A stretch of DNA of 64,000 bases from Microbispora hainanensis (lineage in GTDB: Bacteria; Actinomycetota; Actinomycetes; Streptosporangiales; Streptosporangiaceae). Below, one piece after another: positions 9,048 through 19,511 of this stretch. Below the pieces are notes generated by a model. That model was not told the DNA's origin and searched no databases. It was given only the letters and a program-made list of their open reading frames with translations. Location: contig NZ_VIRM01000043.1 of the NCBI RefSeq assembly GCF_006874475.1, positions 1-64,000 of the forward strand. The letters run 5' to 3'. The translations under genes were made by a program, and so were the position numbers. Position 1 is the first letter of the stretch; every line of letters begins with the position of its first letter.

Positions 9048-10862
9048 ATGACGGTGCCGCCTGTTGAACTCGACGACCTCGCCGATCCCGCAGCGGGATT
9101 CCCACAGGCCACGCGGGAGCAGTGGAGGGCGCTCGCGGCCGAGGTGCTGCGCAAGTCAGGCTGGGAGGGTTCGCCTGACGAGGTCGAGGCCGCCCTGACC
9201 ACCACGACCTACGACGGGGTGGCGGTCGCCCCGCTGTACGACGCCGCCGACGTGCCCGCCGCGCCGAGGACGACGCGCGCGCCCGGTCCGTGGGACGTGC
9301 GCCAGCGGCACGCCGACCCGGATCCGGCCGCGACGCGGGAGGCGATCCACGCCGACCTGGAGAACGGCGTCACGTCCCTGTGGCTCGATCTGAACGCCAT
9401 CGACCCCGCCGCGCTGCCGGCCGTGCTCGACGGCGTCCTGCTCGACCTCGCTCCGGTCGTCCTCGACGCCGGCCCGCGTACGGCCGAGGCGGCGGAGACC
9501 TTCCTGCGCCTGGCGGAGGGGGTGGCGCTGCCCGGGGGCAACCTGGGCGCCGACCCGATCGGGCTGGCGGCCCGCACCGGCGCCCCCGTGGACACCGGCG
9601 CCGCCGTGACGCTCGCCCGCCGCTGCGTCGCCGGCCATCCGGGTCTGCGGTCGATCACGGTCAATGCCCTGCCGTACCACGACGCGGGCGGCGCCGACGC
9701 AGAGGAGCTCGGCTGCTCGATCGCTACCGGCGTCGCCTATCTGCGGGCGCTGACCGACGCGGGCCTGACGGCCGAGCAGGCGTTCGGGCAGGTCGAGTTC
9801 CGCTACGCCGCGACCGCCGACCAGTTCCTCACGATCGCCAAGCTCCGGGCCGCCCGGCGGCTGTGGGCGCGGGTCGCCGAGGTGGTCGGCGGGCCGGGAG
9901 CCCAGCTCCAGCACGCGGTCACCTCCTCGGCGATGATGACGGCCAGGGACCCCTGGGTGAACATGCTGCGCACGACCGTCGCCTGCTTCGCGGCCGGAGT
10001 CGGCGGGGCCGACGCGGTGACCGTCCAGCCGTTCGACGCCTGTCTCGGGCTGCCCGATGCGTTCGCCCGGCGCATCGCCCGCAACACCCAGTCGCTGCTG
10101 GTGGAGGAGGCGAACGTCGCCCGCGTGGCCGACCCGGCCGGGGGCTCGTGGTATGTGGAACGGCTCACCGCCGACCTTGCCGCCCGGGCCTGGGAGTGGT
10201 TCCGGGAGATCGAGCGGGCCGGTGGGATGGCGGCCGCGCTGGAGCGGCTGGTCCCCGAGCGGCTGGCGGCGACCAGGGCCAGGCGCGCGGACGCCATCGC
10301 GCACCGCCGCGATCCGATCACCGGGGTCAGCGAGTTTCCCGACCTGAAGGAGAGGCCGGTGTCCCGGCGGCCCGGCCCCGGGCTCGCCGTCACACCCGCC
10401 GTCACTGCCGGCGGCGCGTCCGGTGGCGGGCTGCCGGTGACGCGCTACGCCGAGGAGTTCGAGGCGCTGCGCGATCTCGCCGACGCCCAGCCGAGCCGGC
10501 CCACCGTGTTCCTCGCCACGATCGGGCCGGTCGCCGCGCACACCGCGCGGGCGACGTTCGCCGCCAACCTGTTCGCGGCGGGCGGCGTCGCGACCGTCAC
10601 CAGCGGCCCCGGCACCGACCCGGAGGCGATCGCCGCCGCCTTCCGCGACTGCGGCACCCCCGTGGCCTGCCTGTGCTCCAGCGACCGGCTGTACGGCGAG
10701 CACGCCGCGGCCGTGGCCGCGGCGCTGCGGGAGGCCGGGGCGCGCACGGTGTGGCTGGCGGGGAAGGGAGAGTATGAGGGGGTGGACGCCACCCTGTACG
10801 CCGGCTGTGACGCGCTCGGGGTGCTCCGCGCGACGTTCGACGATCTGGGAGTGGCTCGATGA
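9048..10862 (+). CDS. mutA: Methylmalonyl-CoA mutase small (beta) subunit
   Basis: A 604 aa non-catalytic partner of the adenosylcobalamin-dependent mutase that interconverts (R)-methylmalonyl-CoA and succinyl-CoA. The TIM-barrel part is visible in [17 protein letters not shown] and [10 protein letters not shown] segments. The C-terminal B12-like domain lacks the DxHxxG cobalamin-ligand motif, as is normal for this subunit. The gene ends in a 4-base ATGA overlap with mutB, and meaB follows with a GTGA overlap, so all three form one translationally coupled unit. Expected roles are propionate, odd-chain and branched-chain catabolism, and supply of methylmalonyl-CoA. No ribosome site precedes the ATG, which fits a leaderless start. 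Confidence 0.95.
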   Translation: MTVPPVELDDLADPAAGFPQATREQWRALAAEVLRKSGWEGSPDEVEAALTTTTYDGVAVAPLYDAADVPAAPRTTRAPGPWDVRQRHADPDPAATREAIHADLENGVTSLWLDLNAIDPAALPAVLDGVLLDLAPVVLDAGPRTAEAAETFLRLAEGVALPGGNLGADPIGLAARTGAPVDTGAAVTLARRCVAGHPGLRSITVNALPYHDAGGADAEELGCSIATGVAYLRALTDAGLTAEQAFGQVEFRYAATADQFLTIAKLRAARRLWARVAEVVGGPGAQLQHAVTSSAMMTARDPWVNMLRTTVACFAAGVGGADAVTVQPFDACLGLPDAFARRIARNTQSLLVEEANVARVADPAGGSWYVERLTADLAARAWEWFREIERAGGMAAALERLVPERLAATRARRADAIAHRRDPITGVSEFPDLKERPVSRRPGPGLAVTPAVTAGGASGGGLPVTRYAEEFEALRDLADAQPSRPTVFLATIGPVAAHTARATFAANLFAAGGVATVTSGPGTDPEAIAAAFRDCGTPVACLCSSDRLYGEHAAAVAAALREAGARTVWLAGKGEYEGVDATLYAGCDALGVLRATFDDLGVAR

Positions 10863-13033
10863 TTCCGGACTTCTCGGAGATTGACCTGGGGTCGAGCGCC
10901 GCGGCGCCGGACGTCCACCCCGGTGACACGGCGCAAGATGACATGGCGCAAGATGACACGGCGCAAGATGACACGGCGTGGGAGACCCCTGAGGGCATCG
11001 CGGTCAAGCCGTTCTACACGGCGGCCGACCTGGAGGACGGCCCGTCCCTCAGGACCTACCCGGGCATCGCGCCCTTCCTGCGCGGCCCCTACCCGACGAT
11101 GTACGTCACCCAGCCGTGGACCATCCGGCAGTACGCCGGGTTCTCCACCGCCGAGGAGTCCAACGCGTTCTACCGGCGCAACCTGGCGGCCGGGCAGAAG
11201 GGCCTGTCGGTCGCCTTCGACCTCGCGACCCATCGGGGCTACGACTCCGATCACCCCCGCGTCGCCGGAGACGTCGGCATGGCGGGCGTGGCCATCGACT
11301 CGATCTACGACATGCGGCAGCTGTTCGACGGCATCCCGCTCGACCGGATGAGCGTGTCGATGACCATGAACGGCGCGGTGCTGCCGATCCTGGCGCTCTA
11401 CATCGTCGCGGCCGAGGAGCAGGGCGTCACGCCCGACAAGCTGGCGGGGACCATCCAGAACGACATCCTCAAGGAGTTCATGGTCCGCAACACCTACATC
11501 TACCCGCCGGGCCCGTCGATGCGGATCATCTCCGACATCTTCGAGTACACCTCCAAGAAGATGCCGAAGTTCAACTCCATCTCGATCTCCGGCTACCACA
11601 TCCAGGAGGCCGGGGCGACCTGCGACCTGGAGCTCGCGTACACGCTGGCCGACGGGCTGGAGTATCTGCGCGCCGGCGTCAACGCGGGGCTGGGCATCGA
11701 CGCGTTCGCGCCGCGGCTGTCGTTCTTCTGGTGCATCGGCATGAACTTCTTCATGGAAGTCGCCAAGCTCCGCGCCGCCCGGCTGCTGTGGGCCCGCCTG
11801 GTCAAGGGCTTCGGCCCGGAGAACCCCAAGTCGCTGTCGCTGCGCACGCACAGCCAGACCTCCGGATGGTCGCTGACCGCGCAGGACGTCTTCAACAACG
11901 TCGTGCGGACCTGCGTCGAGGCGATGGCGGCCACCCAGGGGCACACGCAGTCGCTGCACACCAACGCCCTGGACGAGGCGCTCGCGCTGCCGAGCGACTT
12001 CTCGGCGCGCATCGCCCGCAACACCCAGCTCCTGCTCCAGCAGGAGTCGGGCACCACGCGGGTGATCGACCCGTGGGGCGGCTCCTACTACGTCGAGACC
12101 CTCACCCGCGAGCTGGCGCGGACGGCCTGGGGCCACATCCAGGAGGTCGAGCGGGCCGGCGGCATGGCCAGGGCCATCGACCAGGGGCTGCCCAAGATGC
12201 GCATCGAGGAGGCGGCGGCCCGCACCCAGGCGCGCATCGACTCCGGCAGGCAGCCGGTGATCGGCGTGAACAAGTATCGCCCCGAGGCCGACGAGCCGAT
12301 CGAGGTGCTCAAGGTCGACAACACGGCCGTGCGCAACCAGCAGATCGACAAGCTCCGCAGGCTGCGCGAGGAGCGCTCGCCCGACGCCGTCGCCGAGGCG
12401 CTGGAGGCGCTGACGAAGGGCGCGGCCGGCGGGGAGAACCTGCTGGAACTCGCGGTGAACGCCGCCAGGGCCAAGGCCACGGTCGGGGAGATCTCCGAGG
12501 CGCTGGAGAAGGTCTTCGGACGGCACTCCGCGCAGATCCGTACGATATCGGGCGTGTATCGCGCGGAGGTGGGCGACGCCGCGGATCGGGTGCGGGAGGC
12601 GTGCGCGCAGTTCGAGAAGGCGGAGGGCCGCAGGCCCCGGATCCTCGTCGCGAAGATGGGCCAGGACGGTCACGACCGGGGCCAGAAGGTGATCGCGAGC
12701 GGCTTCGCCGACCTCGGGTTCGACGTCGACGTCGGCCCGCTGTTCCAGACGCCCGAAGAGGTCGCCCGGCAGGCCGTCGAGGCCGACGTGCACGTGGTCG
12801 GGGTCTCCTCGCTGGCGGCCGGGCACCTGACGCTGGTGCCCGCGCTGCGCCAGGCGCTCGCCGGCCTCGGCGCGGACGACATCATGATCGTGGTCGGCGG
12901 GGTGATCCCCCCGGACGACGTCGAGGAGCTGCGCGCCGCGGGCGCCTCGGCGATCTTCCTGCCCGGCACGGTGATCGCCGACGCCGCCCTGGAGCTGCTG
13001 CGCGAGCTGTCCGCCCGGCTGGGCCATCGGTGA
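10859..13033 (+). CDS. mutB: Methylmalonyl-CoA mutase large (alpha) subunit
   Basis: The 724 aa catalytic subunit (also called scpA). The substrate-binding barrel contains [27 protein letters not shown] and [10 protein letters not shown]. The C-terminal cobalamin domain carries DxHxxG in [17 protein letters not shown], with the histidine that replaces the B12 base. It works as a heterodimer with MutA. The start ATG overlaps the mutA stop (ATGA). The N-terminal 20-40 residues contain an acidic AQDDT repeat encoded by a 15-base tandem repeat (10925-10978) that lies outside the conserved fold. The barrel text is close to family consensus, so function is very likely intact. Confidence 0.97.
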   Translation: MIPDFSEIDLGSSAAAPDVHPGDTAQDDMAQDDTAQDDTAWETPEGIAVKPFYTAADLEDGPSLRTYPGIAPFLRGPYPTMYVTQPWTIRQYAGFSTAEESNAFYRRNLAAGQKGLSVAFDLATHRGYDSDHPRVAGDVGMAGVAIDSIYDMRQLFDGIPLDRMSVSMTMNGAVLPILALYIVAAEEQGVTPDKLAGTIQNDILKEFMVRNTYIYPPGPSMRIISDIFEYTSKKMPKFNSISISGYHIQEAGATCDLELAYTLADGLEYLRAGVNAGLGIDAFAPRLSFFWCIGMNFFMEVAKLRAARLLWARLVKGFGPENPKSLSLRTHSQTSGWSLTAQDVFNNVVRTCVEAMAATQGHTQSLHTNALDEALALPSDFSARIARNTQLLLQQESGTTRVIDPWGGSYYVETLTRELARTAWGHIQEVERAGGMARAIDQGLPKMRIEEAAARTQARIDSGRQPVIGVNKYRPEADEPIEVLKVDNTAVRNQQIDKLRRLREERSPDAVAEALEALTKGAAGGENLLELAVNAARAKATVGEISEALEKVFGRHSAQIRTISGVYRAEVGDAADRVREACAQFEKAEGRRPRILVAKMGQDGHDRGQKVIASGFADLGFDVDVGPLFQTPEEVARQAVEADVHVVGVSSLAAGHLTLVPALRQALAGLGADDIMIVVGGVIPPDDVEELRAAGASAIFLPGTVIADAALELLRELSARLGHR
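10925..10978 (+). repeat. 15-base tandem repeat in the mutB N-terminus
   Basis: Three units of gacacggcgcaagat (the second has one C-to-T change) and a partial fourth, all in frame, encode repeated [10 protein letters not shown] blocks. It lies before the conserved mutase fold, so copy-number change should be tolerated. Confidence 0.9.
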
Positions 13034-14034
13034 CCGTGCCGGCGATCGAGGACTACGTCAAGGGCGTGCTGTCGGGCGACCGGCGGTGGATCGCCCGGGC
13101 CATCACGCTGGTGGAGTCGACCAGGGCCGATCACCGGGAGATGGCGCAGCGGCTGCTGGTCGAGCTGACCCCGCACGCCGGCAAGGCCCGCAGGGTGGGG
13201 GTGTCCGGGGTGCCCGGGGTCGGCAAGTCGACCTTCATCGAGGCGCTCGGCACCTGTCTCACGGGGCAGGGGCACCGGGTGGCCGTACTGGCTGTGGACC
13301 CCTCGTCGCGGCGCTCCGGCGGCAGCATCCTGGGGGACAAGACCCGGATGGCCCGGCTGTCGGCCGACCCGAACGCCTTCATCCGGCCGTCCCCCACGGC
13401 CGGGACGCTCGGCGGCGTGGCGAAGGCCACCCGTGAGGCCATCGTCGTGGTCGAGGCGGCGGGCTACGACATCGTGCTCGTCGAGACGGTCGGGGTCGGT
13501 CAGTCGGAGACCGCGGTCGCCGACATGGTCGACACCTTCGTCCTGCTCACCCTCGCCCGCACGGGTGACCAGCTCCAGGGCATCAAGAAGGGCGTGCTGG
13601 AGCTGGCCGACGTCATCGCGGTCAACAAGGCCGACGGCGAGCACGAGACGGCCGCGCGCAGGGCGGCGCGTGAGCTGTCCGGGGCGCTGCGGCTGCTGCG
13701 CTCGGACACGCCCGTGCTGACCTGCAGCGGTCTCACCGGTGCCGGGCTCGAGGAGCTGTGGGCCCACGTCGTGCGCCACCAGGAGGGCGCCGACCTCGCC
13801 GCCAGGCGCAGCCGCCAGCAGGTCGAGTGGACGTGGGCGCTGGTCCGGGAGCGGCTGCTGGCCATGCTCCGCGACGCCACCGCGGAGATCGCGCCCGACA
13901 TCGAGCGGCAGGTCCTCGCCGGCACCCTCACTCCCGCGCTGGCCGCCGACCGCATCCTGGCGGCCTTCCTGGCCGACGACGACCAGGCGGACGCCTCTCA
14001 TGACACCCGGGGGATCACCTTTCCTCCCGAGTGA
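13030..14034 (+). CDS. meaB: Methylmalonyl-CoA mutase-associated GTPase MeaB
   Basis: A 334 aa G3E-type GTPase that loads and protects the cobalamin cofactor of methylmalonyl-CoA mutase. The P-loop is GVPGVGKST (residues 60-68). An ETVGVGQSE switch segment and the NKAD guanine-specificity motif ([10 protein letters not shown]) follow. The start GTG at 13030 overlaps the mutB stop as GTGA, so I prefer it to the much longer open frame upstream. The order mutA-mutB-meaB is a common arrangement in actinobacteria and supports the assignment. The last 15-20 residues are poorly structured ([11 protein letters not shown]). Confidence 0.95.
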   Translation: MTVPAIEDYVKGVLSGDRRWIARAITLVESTRADHREMAQRLLVELTPHAGKARRVGVSGVPGVGKSTFIEALGTCLTGQGHRVAVLAVDPSSRRSGGSILGDKTRMARLSADPNAFIRPSPTAGTLGGVAKATREAIVVVEAAGYDIVLVETVGVGQSETAVADMVDTFVLLTLARTGDQLQGIKKGVLELADVIAVNKADGEHETAARRAARELSGALRLLRSDTPVLTCSGLTGAGLEELWAHVVRHQEGADLAARRSRQQVEWTWALVRERLLAMLRDATAEIAPDIERQVLAGTLTPALAADRILAAFLADDDQADASHDTRGITFPPE

Positions 14035-14133
14035 GAGAGATCGCTACCCGTGCGACCGGGAATGCACTGTTGCACGTTTTCCCCGGCCGGAACCGTGCCA
14101 CGATGTGGCCGCTTTCGACTACGGGGAGGTGCG

Positions 14134-16122
14134 ATGAACCACGATCCGATGATGCCGCCGCAGGTGGAGCGCGCGCTGCGGGAGTATCGGGCGTTACTGT
14201 CCGCGCATGGGATCACCTGGGGGGAGCCGGCGCTGGGTTACGTCCGCATGATGCCGTTCCTCCGGTTCCCCGAGCAGGCCGAGCGGATGAGCCTCCGGCC
14301 CGACCTCGACGCGGAGTTTCGCGACACGCTGGACGGCGAGGTCCCCCGGGGCCTGGTCGCGCTGCGGCTGACCACGGACGGCAACCACCTGGAGCACCGC
14401 CTGGAGCACCGCCTGGAGCACCGCCTGGAGCACGGCACGGCCCGGCCGCTGCTGTCGCCGGGACCGGTGCCCGTCATCCTGCTGGTCGACTCCGCGCTGC
14501 CGCACCCCGTCGAGGTGACCGCCGACGGCGTGCCGTTCGGGATCACGGCGGGCGGGGCCCGGCTCCTCGACGTGACGACCGCGACCCTGCTCACGGTGGA
14601 CGGCGAGGAGGTGGACCTGTCCGGGCTGGCCCGGCCGGCGCCGGCCGCGCGGCTGCGGTTGCGCGCGGGCCTCCCGTGCCGGTGGAGCGTCACGTCGGCC
14701 GGCGGCCAGGGGTGGTATCCGGAGGGGGCGCCGGAACGGCGCGACAACGACGACCGGCCGTTCTTCCACGGCGACGACGTCGTGCTCGCCGTGCCCTGCG
14801 AGCCGGTCACGATCCGGGTCACGCGCGGCATGGAGTATGACGTCGCCGAGACGACGGTCGTGCCCAGGACGGGGGAGGAGACGCTGGTCGGGCTCGCGCC
14901 GCAGCGGCTGTACGACGCCGCCGCCCGCGGCTGGTATGGCGCAGACCTGCACGTCCACATGAACTGGGCGGGCGACCTGGTCGCCGCCCCGGCGGAGGCG
15001 GCCGCCGCGCAGCTCGGCGAGGACCTGCACGTGCTGAACCTCGTCGCCGGCAACGTCGCGGGCGACCGGGTCTACGACCGGGAGGCGCTCCAGCACTGGG
15101 CCGGGCGCGACCTGCCGTGGTCGGACGCCGGGCACGTCGCCCGGATGGGCGTGGAGTATCGCAACGACCTGTTCGGGCACGTCCACGTCTTCGGGGTGGC
15201 CGCGCCGCCCGCCGTCTATCACACGGGCTTCGGCGCCGACGCCGACTGGCCGCCCAATGCGGCCGTCTGCGGAGACCTGCGGGAGCCGCGCGCGGTCCTG
15301 GGATACGCCCACCCCTTCCACGGCCCGGTCTCCTCCCCCGAGGACGTGACCGGGGGCGGGACCAGGAACTGCACCGGCCGCGCCCTGGTGGTCGACGCCG
15401 CGCTCGGCATGGTCGACGGGGTGGAGGTGCTGCATTTCAGCGACCTGTCGCACGCGCCGGGGACCGCCGAGGTCTACCGGAGGCTGGTCGGCGCGGGCAA
15501 CCGGCTCGCCGCGCTCGCCGGGACCGACACCATGCTGTCGTTCACCCGCCAGGACACGGTCTCCAGCCCGCCGGGCTGGGAGCGCGTCTACGCCCGCGTG
15601 GACGGGCCGCTCAGCGCCGAGTCGTTCGCCGAGGCCGTACGGCGGGGGCGCACGTTCGCCACCACCGGCCCCTGGCTGGAGCTCACCGTGGACGGCCTGG
15701 GGCCGGGGGAGACGCTCGACCTCGCGGGCGGCGAGACGGTCGCCGTCCGGGCCCGGGCCGTCGGGCCCGAGGTGGAGCGCATCGAGATCAGGACCGCAGC
15801 CGGCGTGCTCGCCGAGAGCGCGGGTCGCGAGGTGACCGCCTCGCTGCCGGTGACGGACGCCGGCTATGTGGTCGCCGTGGCCCACGGCGGCCCCCACCCG
15901 CGCGCCCCGCGCGGGCGCGCGTACGCCCACACCAGCCCGGTCTACCTCGACGTGCGGGGGCGGCACGTGGCGCGGGAGGAGGACGTGCGCTGGTGCCTGC
16001 GGTGGCTCGACCTGCTCGACGAGCTGGTGCGGGCCAGGGCCCGCCTGCGGACCCGGGCCCAGCTGCGCGACCACCTCGACCTCATCGAGAAGGCTCGCGC
16101 GGTGTACGAATCCCGCCTGTAG
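14134..16122 (+). CDS. CehA/McbA-like metallohydrolase (PHP-type domain)
   Basis: A 662 aa protein. The N-terminal half (to about 255) is beta-rich and unassigned. The C-terminal half starts with DLHVHMNWAGD (271-281) and resembles the PHP-fold metal-dependent hydrolases grouped as CehA/McbA, which include carbaryl-hydrolysing enzymes. Further His/Asp metal-ligand candidates lie in LGYAHPFHGP and AGTDTMLSF. The natural substrate is unknown. ATG 14134 has a strong GGGGAGG 4 bases upstream, so the longer reading is rejected. No signal peptide is seen. A four-fold LEHR repeat at residues 86-100 comes from a 12-base tandem repeat. The 100-base gap after meaB suggests a separate transcript. Confidence 0.75.
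   Translation: MNHDPMMPPQVERALREYRALLSAHGITWGEPALGYVRMMPFLRFPEQAERMSLRPDLDAEFRDTLDGEVPRGLVALRLTTDGNHLEHRLEHRLEHRLEHGTARPLLSPGPVPVILLVDSALPHPVEVTADGVPFGITAGGARLLDVTTATLLTVDGEEVDLSGLARPAPAARLRLRAGLPCRWSVTSAGGQGWYPEGAPERRDNDDRPFFHGDDVVLAVPCEPVTIRVTRGMEYDVAETTVVPRTGEETLVGLAPQRLYDAAARGWYGADLHVHMNWAGDLVAAPAEAAAAQLGEDLHVLNLVAGNVAGDRVYDREALQHWAGRDLPWSDAGHVARMGVEYRNDLFGHVHVFGVAAPPAVYHTGFGADADWPPNAAVCGDLREPRAVLGYAHPFHGPVSSPEDVTGGGTRNCTGRALVVDAALGMVDGVEVLHFSDLSHAPGTAEVYRRLVGAGNRLAALAGTDTMLSFTRQDTVSSPPGWERVYARVDGPLSAESFAEAVRRGRTFATTGPWLELTVDGLGPGETLDLAGGETVAVRARAVGPEVERIEIRTAAGVLAESAGREVTASLPVTDAGYVVAVAHGGPHPRAPRGRAYAHTSPVYLDVRGRHVAREEDVRWCLRWLDLLDELVRARARLRTRAQLRDHLDLIEKARAVYESRL
14389..14433 (+). repeat. 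12-base tandem repeat encoding LEHR units
   Basis: Three perfect copies of ctggagcaccgc and a fourth cut at ctggagcac, in frame inside the metallohydrolase gene. They add a charged LEHR-LEHR-LEHR-LEH helix-like insertion. Confidence 0.92.
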
Positions 16123-16146
16123 CCGGCGGTATGCGATCAGCGACAG

Positions 16147-16166
16147 CGGCGGGTGGCGCCCCGCCG
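16147..16166. terminator. Possible bidirectional terminator hairpin
   Basis: CGGCGGG and CCCGCCG form a 7-bp stem with a 6-base loop between the convergent metallohydrolase and efeB genes. There is no T-run on either side. Confidence 0.35.
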
Positions 16167-16224
16167 GAGCCTGCTGCATCGGGTCGGCGATCGTGCGGCC
16201 GGCCGGCTCGCGCCGCCGGAGGTG

Positions 16225-17505
16225 TCAGGCGAACAGCGTGCGGCCCCAGTAGTCGCCGCCGTCGGCCACCCCCGGCGGGCAGGCGAACAGGCCGCTGGAG
16301 ACGTGCTTGATGTACTCGTTCAGCGCGTCCTTCTGCGACAGCATCCGCTGGATGGGGACGAACTGCTTGCGGGGATCGCGCTGGTAGGCGATGAAGAACA
16401 GGCCGGCGTCGAGCCGTCCGAGGCCGTCGGAGCCGTCGACGAAGTTGTAGCCGCGCCGCAGCAGCCGCGCGCCGCCGTGGGCGTCGGGGTGCGCGAGCCG
16501 TACGTGCGCGTTGCCGGCGATCACGGGCGTGCCGTCCGCGCCCTTCTTGGCGAAGTCCGGCGCGTCGAACTCCTTGTGCCCGGTGAGCGGCGCGCCCTCG
16601 CCCTTGTCGCGGCCGAAGATGGCCTCCTGCTCGGCAAGCGGGGCGCGGTCCCAGGTCTCGATGTGCATGCGGATCTTGCGGGTCACCAGGTAGGTGCCGC
16701 CGTCCATCCAGGCCGGGCCGTCGCCGGGCGCGGCCCACAGGTGGTCGCGCAGCATGGCGGTGTCTTCGAGTTTGAGGTTGTTGGTGCCGTCCTTGAAGCC
16801 CATGAGGTTGCGCGGCGTCGCCTGCGACCGCGAGGTGGACGAGGTGCGCCCGAACCCGAGCTGCGAGTAGCGGACGGAGACCTTGCCGAAGCCGAGCCGC
16901 GCGAGGTTGCGGATGGCGTGCACCGCCACCTGCGGGTCGTGCGCGCACGCCTGCACGCAGATGTCCCCGCCGGAGATCTCGGGCTGCAGGTCCTCACCGG
17001 GGAAGGCGGGCAGGTCGGCGAGTGCGGGCGGCCTGCGGTCGGCGAGGCCGAACCGGTCGTCGAACAGCGACGGGCCGAAGCCGACGGTCAGCGTCAGGCC
17101 GGAGGCGGGCAGGCCGAGCGCCTCGCCGGTGTCGTCCGGCGGCGCCTCGGGCGACCCGCCCACGGCGCCGAACGTGCCGGCGTCCTTGCCCTGGGTCATC
17201 CGGGCCGCGGCGGCGGTCCACTCCTGGAGCAGCTCCACGAGCTCGGCCTTGTCCTTCGTGATCACGTCGAACGCGACGAAGTGCAGCCGGTCCTGGGCGG
17301 GAGTGGTGACGCCCGCCTGGTGCGGGCCGTAGAAGGGCACGGGGTCGGAGGTCGAGGCCGCGTGGGCGACCGGCTCCTCGGCGAACGAGCGGGTGACGAC
17401 GGCGCCGGCCCCGACGGCGGCCACGCCCGCGGCGCCCAGCCCGAACAGCCGCCTGCGGCTGATTCCGCTGCCCTCGGAGCGGGCCTCGGGGTTGCGCGGG
17501 CTCAT
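16225..17505 (-). CDS. efeB: Deferrochelatase/peroxidase EfeB (DyP-type)
   Basis: A 426 aa heme peroxidase of the dye-decolourising family, the EfeB component of the ferrous iron/heme iron uptake system. A Tat signal is clear (SRRRLF at about 16-21, hydrophobic stretch, then AHA). The family GxxDG motif appears as GFKDGTNN, followed by the distal arginine region and a proximal heme-ligand histidine region. The protein is exported folded with heme. The start ATG overlaps the efeO stop by 4 bases. It is third in the minus-strand order efeU-efeO-efeB. Confidence 0.94.
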   Translation of the reverse strand: MSPRNPEARSEGSGISRRRLFGLGAAGVAAVGAGAVVTRSFAEEPVAHAASTSDPVPFYGPHQAGVTTPAQDRLHFVAFDVITKDKAELVELLQEWTAAAARMTQGKDAGTFGAVGGSPEAPPDDTGEALGLPASGLTLTVGFGPSLFDDRFGLADRRPPALADLPAFPGEDLQPEISGGDICVQACAHDPQVAVHAIRNLARLGFGKVSVRYSQLGFGRTSSTSRSQATPRNLMGFKDGTNNLKLEDTAMLRDHLWAAPGDGPAWMDGGTYLVTRKIRMHIETWDRAPLAEQEAIFGRDKGEGAPLTGHKEFDAPDFAKKGADGTPVIAGNAHVRLAHPDAHGGARLLRRGYNFVDGSDGLGRLDAGLFFIAYQRDPRKQFVPIQRMLSQKDALNEYIKHVSSGLFACPPGVADGGDYWGRTLFA

Positions 17506-18638
17506 CCGGCCACCACCGAGGCCACCTTGCTGATCGGCTCGGCCAGGGCGTTGATCGCGTCGGACAGCGCCTTGAGGTCGCCCTTGGACAGCTCCGTGTG
17601 CAGCTTCCAGCCGTCGCCGCTGCGGTGCGCGGCGAGCGCCTGCTCGGCGTCGGCGAACTTCGCGTCGAGCGTCTTCACCAGATCGGCGTCGCGCTCCTCC
17701 AGCACCGGGCGCAGCGCCTGGACGGCGGCCTTCGAGCCCTGCAGGTTGGCGTCGAAGTCCCAGAGGTCGGTGTGCGAGTAGCGGTCCTCCTCACCTGTGA
17801 TCTTCCCGGTCGCCACCTCGTCGAGCAGCCCCTTGGCGCCGTTGGCGAGCTGTACGGGGGACAGGTCGACCGTCGCGGACTTCGTCACGATCGTGTTCAC
17901 GTCGGTCATCAGCTTGTCGGCGATGGGGCCGTCGCCGCCGACGTCCTTCTTGACCCACAGGTCCTTCTCGATGCGGTGGAAGCCGGTCCACTCCTCGCCG
18001 TCGGCCACGTTGTTCTCCCGCGCGTCGATGGCCGGGTCGAGGTCGCCGAAGACCTCGGCGACCGGCTCGATCCGCTCCCAGTAGGTGCGGGCGACCGGAT
18101 AGAGCTCTTTGGCCTTGGCCACGTCGCCGGCCTTGACGGCCTCGGTGAACTCCTTGGTCTTGGCGAGCAGCGTGTCGGACTGGCTCTTGATGTAGCGCTT
18201 GTAGCCGGCGACGGCCTCGGCGAGCTTGGCGTCCTCGGCGAGCGGCTTGTGCTCGCCGCTGACCTTGAGGGGGCCGCGGATGCCCTTGCCGGTCATCCCC
18301 GGCTTGCAGGCGGTCTCGTACACGCCCGGGGGAAGCTCCACCACGACGTCGCGGGTCAGGCCGGGCACGATGTTCTCGACCTCGCCCATGACCCGGTCGC
18401 CCGCCGCGTACACGTAGAACTCGGTCACCTTGCTGCCGTTGTTGGTGATCGAGAAGGTCGAGGTGCCGGCGGCCAGGTCGGACTTCGCCACCTTGCACTC
18501 GGTGTCGGTGGCGGCCACGGCGATCTTCCCGTCGCCGGCCGCCGTCGCCTGGGTCGCGGTGCCGGCGCCCGTGGACGAGCAGGCGGTGAGCCCGGCGAGG
18601 GCCAGCGTCGCGACGGCCAGGACGGTGGGGGTGCGCAT
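17502..18638 (-). CDS. efeO: Iron uptake lipoprotein EfeO (cupredoxin + M75 domain)
   Basis: A 378 aa extracytoplasmic iron-binding component. A lipoprotein signal ends in LTAC. A cupredoxin-like domain (about 35-125) and an imelysin/M75-type helical domain (about 140-370) follow, with the HxxE-like site in GFHRIEKDLW. It is thought to capture and oxidise Fe(II) and pass it to the EfeU permease. The ATG is placed 15 bases after the efeU stop, and its stop overlaps the efeB start. Expression should follow the IdeR-like boxes upstream of efeU. Confidence 0.94.
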   Translation of the reverse strand: MRTPTVLAVATLALAGLTACSSTGAGTATQATAAGDGKIAVAATDTECKVAKSDLAAGTSTFSITNNGSKVTEFYVYAAGDRVMGEVENIVPGLTRDVVVELPPGVYETACKPGMTGKGIRGPLKVSGEHKPLAEDAKLAEAVAGYKRYIKSQSDTLLAKTKEFTEAVKAGDVAKAKELYPVARTYWERIEPVAEVFGDLDPAIDARENNVADGEEWTGFHRIEKDLWVKKDVGGDGPIADKLMTDVNTIVTKSATVDLSPVQLANGAKGLLDEVATGKITGEEDRYSHTDLWDFDANLQGSKAAVQALRPVLEERDADLVKTLDAKFADAEQALAAHRSGDGWKLHTELSKGDLKALSDAINALAEPISKVASVVAG

Positions 18639-18653
18639 GTCGGTGGACTCCGG

Positions 18654-19496
18654 TCAGGAAGTGGGCTGGGGAGACGTGGAAGCGGGGCTCGCCGGCCTCT
18701 TGGCCGCGGGCCGCAGGAACAGGAAGAGGACGGGAACCACGTAGACGACCCAGGCGACGGCCTCCAGCACGCTGGGCTGCGGGGTGACGTTGAACATCCC
18801 GCTCAGCAGCGTCGAATACCAGGCGCTGGGGTCGAGCACGCCGCTGATGTCGAAGGCGTAGGTGCTCAGGCCGGGCACCAGCCCCGACTCCTGCAGGTCG
18901 TGCACGCCGTACTTGAAGATCCCGGCGGCGACGAGGATCAGCAGCAGGCCCGTCCAGGTGAAGAACTTCGTGAGGTTGATGCGCAGGGCGCTGCGGTAGA
19001 GGCCCCAGCCCAGCGCGACCGCGGTCAGCAACCCGAGCGTGATGCCGACCAGCGGGCTCGCGCTGCTGGTCGCGCCCTGGACGGCGGCGAACCACAGCAG
19101 CGCCGTCTCCAGGCCCTCGCGCGCGACGGACAGGAACGCCACCACGACCACGGCGGTGGCCCCGAGTTCGAGGGCCTGGCCCATCTTCTCCCGCAGCTCG
19201 CCCGACATCTTGCGGGCGGCCGTGCGCATCCAGAAGACCATGAAGGTGACGAAGACGGTCGCGGCCAGGGAGGTCACGGCGTCGAACATCTCCTGCTGCT
19301 GCGTCGCGAGGTGGGCCGCGGTGAAGGTCAGCAGCGCGCCGAACGCGACGGACAGCGCGACGGCCGCGCCGACGCCGGCCCAGACCAGGGGCAGCCGCTC
19401 GCGGCGGTCGCTCTTGACAAGGAAGGCCACCAGGATGGAGACCACAAGAGTGGCCTCCAGACCCTCGCGAAGGCCGATGAGGTAGCTCGCGAACAC
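18654..19496 (-). CDS. efeU: Iron permease EfeU (FTR1 family)
   Basis: A 280 aa polytopic membrane protein with seven likely helices. It carries the two REXXE iron-transport motifs of the FTR1 family, REGLEA near the N-terminus and REGLETALLW in the middle. It moves oxidised iron across the membrane for the EfeUOB system. The GTG start at 19494-19496 has GGAGG 4 bases upstream. First gene of the efe operon. The promoter region carries two IdeR/DtxR-like sites within 55 bases of the start. Confidence 0.94.
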   Translation of the reverse strand: MFASYLIGLREGLEATLVVSILVAFLVKSDRRERLPLVWAGVGAAVALSVAFGALLTFTAAHLATQQQEMFDAVTSLAATVFVTFMVFWMRTAARKMSGELREKMGQALELGATAVVVVAFLSVAREGLETALLWFAAVQGATSSASPLVGITLGLLTAVALGWGLYRSALRINLTKFFTWTGLLLILVAAGIFKYGVHDLQESGLVPGLSTYAFDISGVLDPSAWYSTLLSGMFNVTPQPSVLEAVAWVVYVVPVLFLFLRPAAKRPASPASTSPQPTS

Positions 19497-19511
19497 ATCG
19501 CCTCCGGGATT

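Noticed and set aside
10445-13027. Very long minus-strand open frame opposite mutB
   Set aside because: It is a composition shadow of the GC-rich third codon positions of mutAB. Its translation is low-complexity Arg/Gly/Asp-rich with no recognisable domain.
14389-14433. CRISPR-like short repeats
   Set aside because: Head-to-tail in-frame coding repeats without spacers, so not an array.
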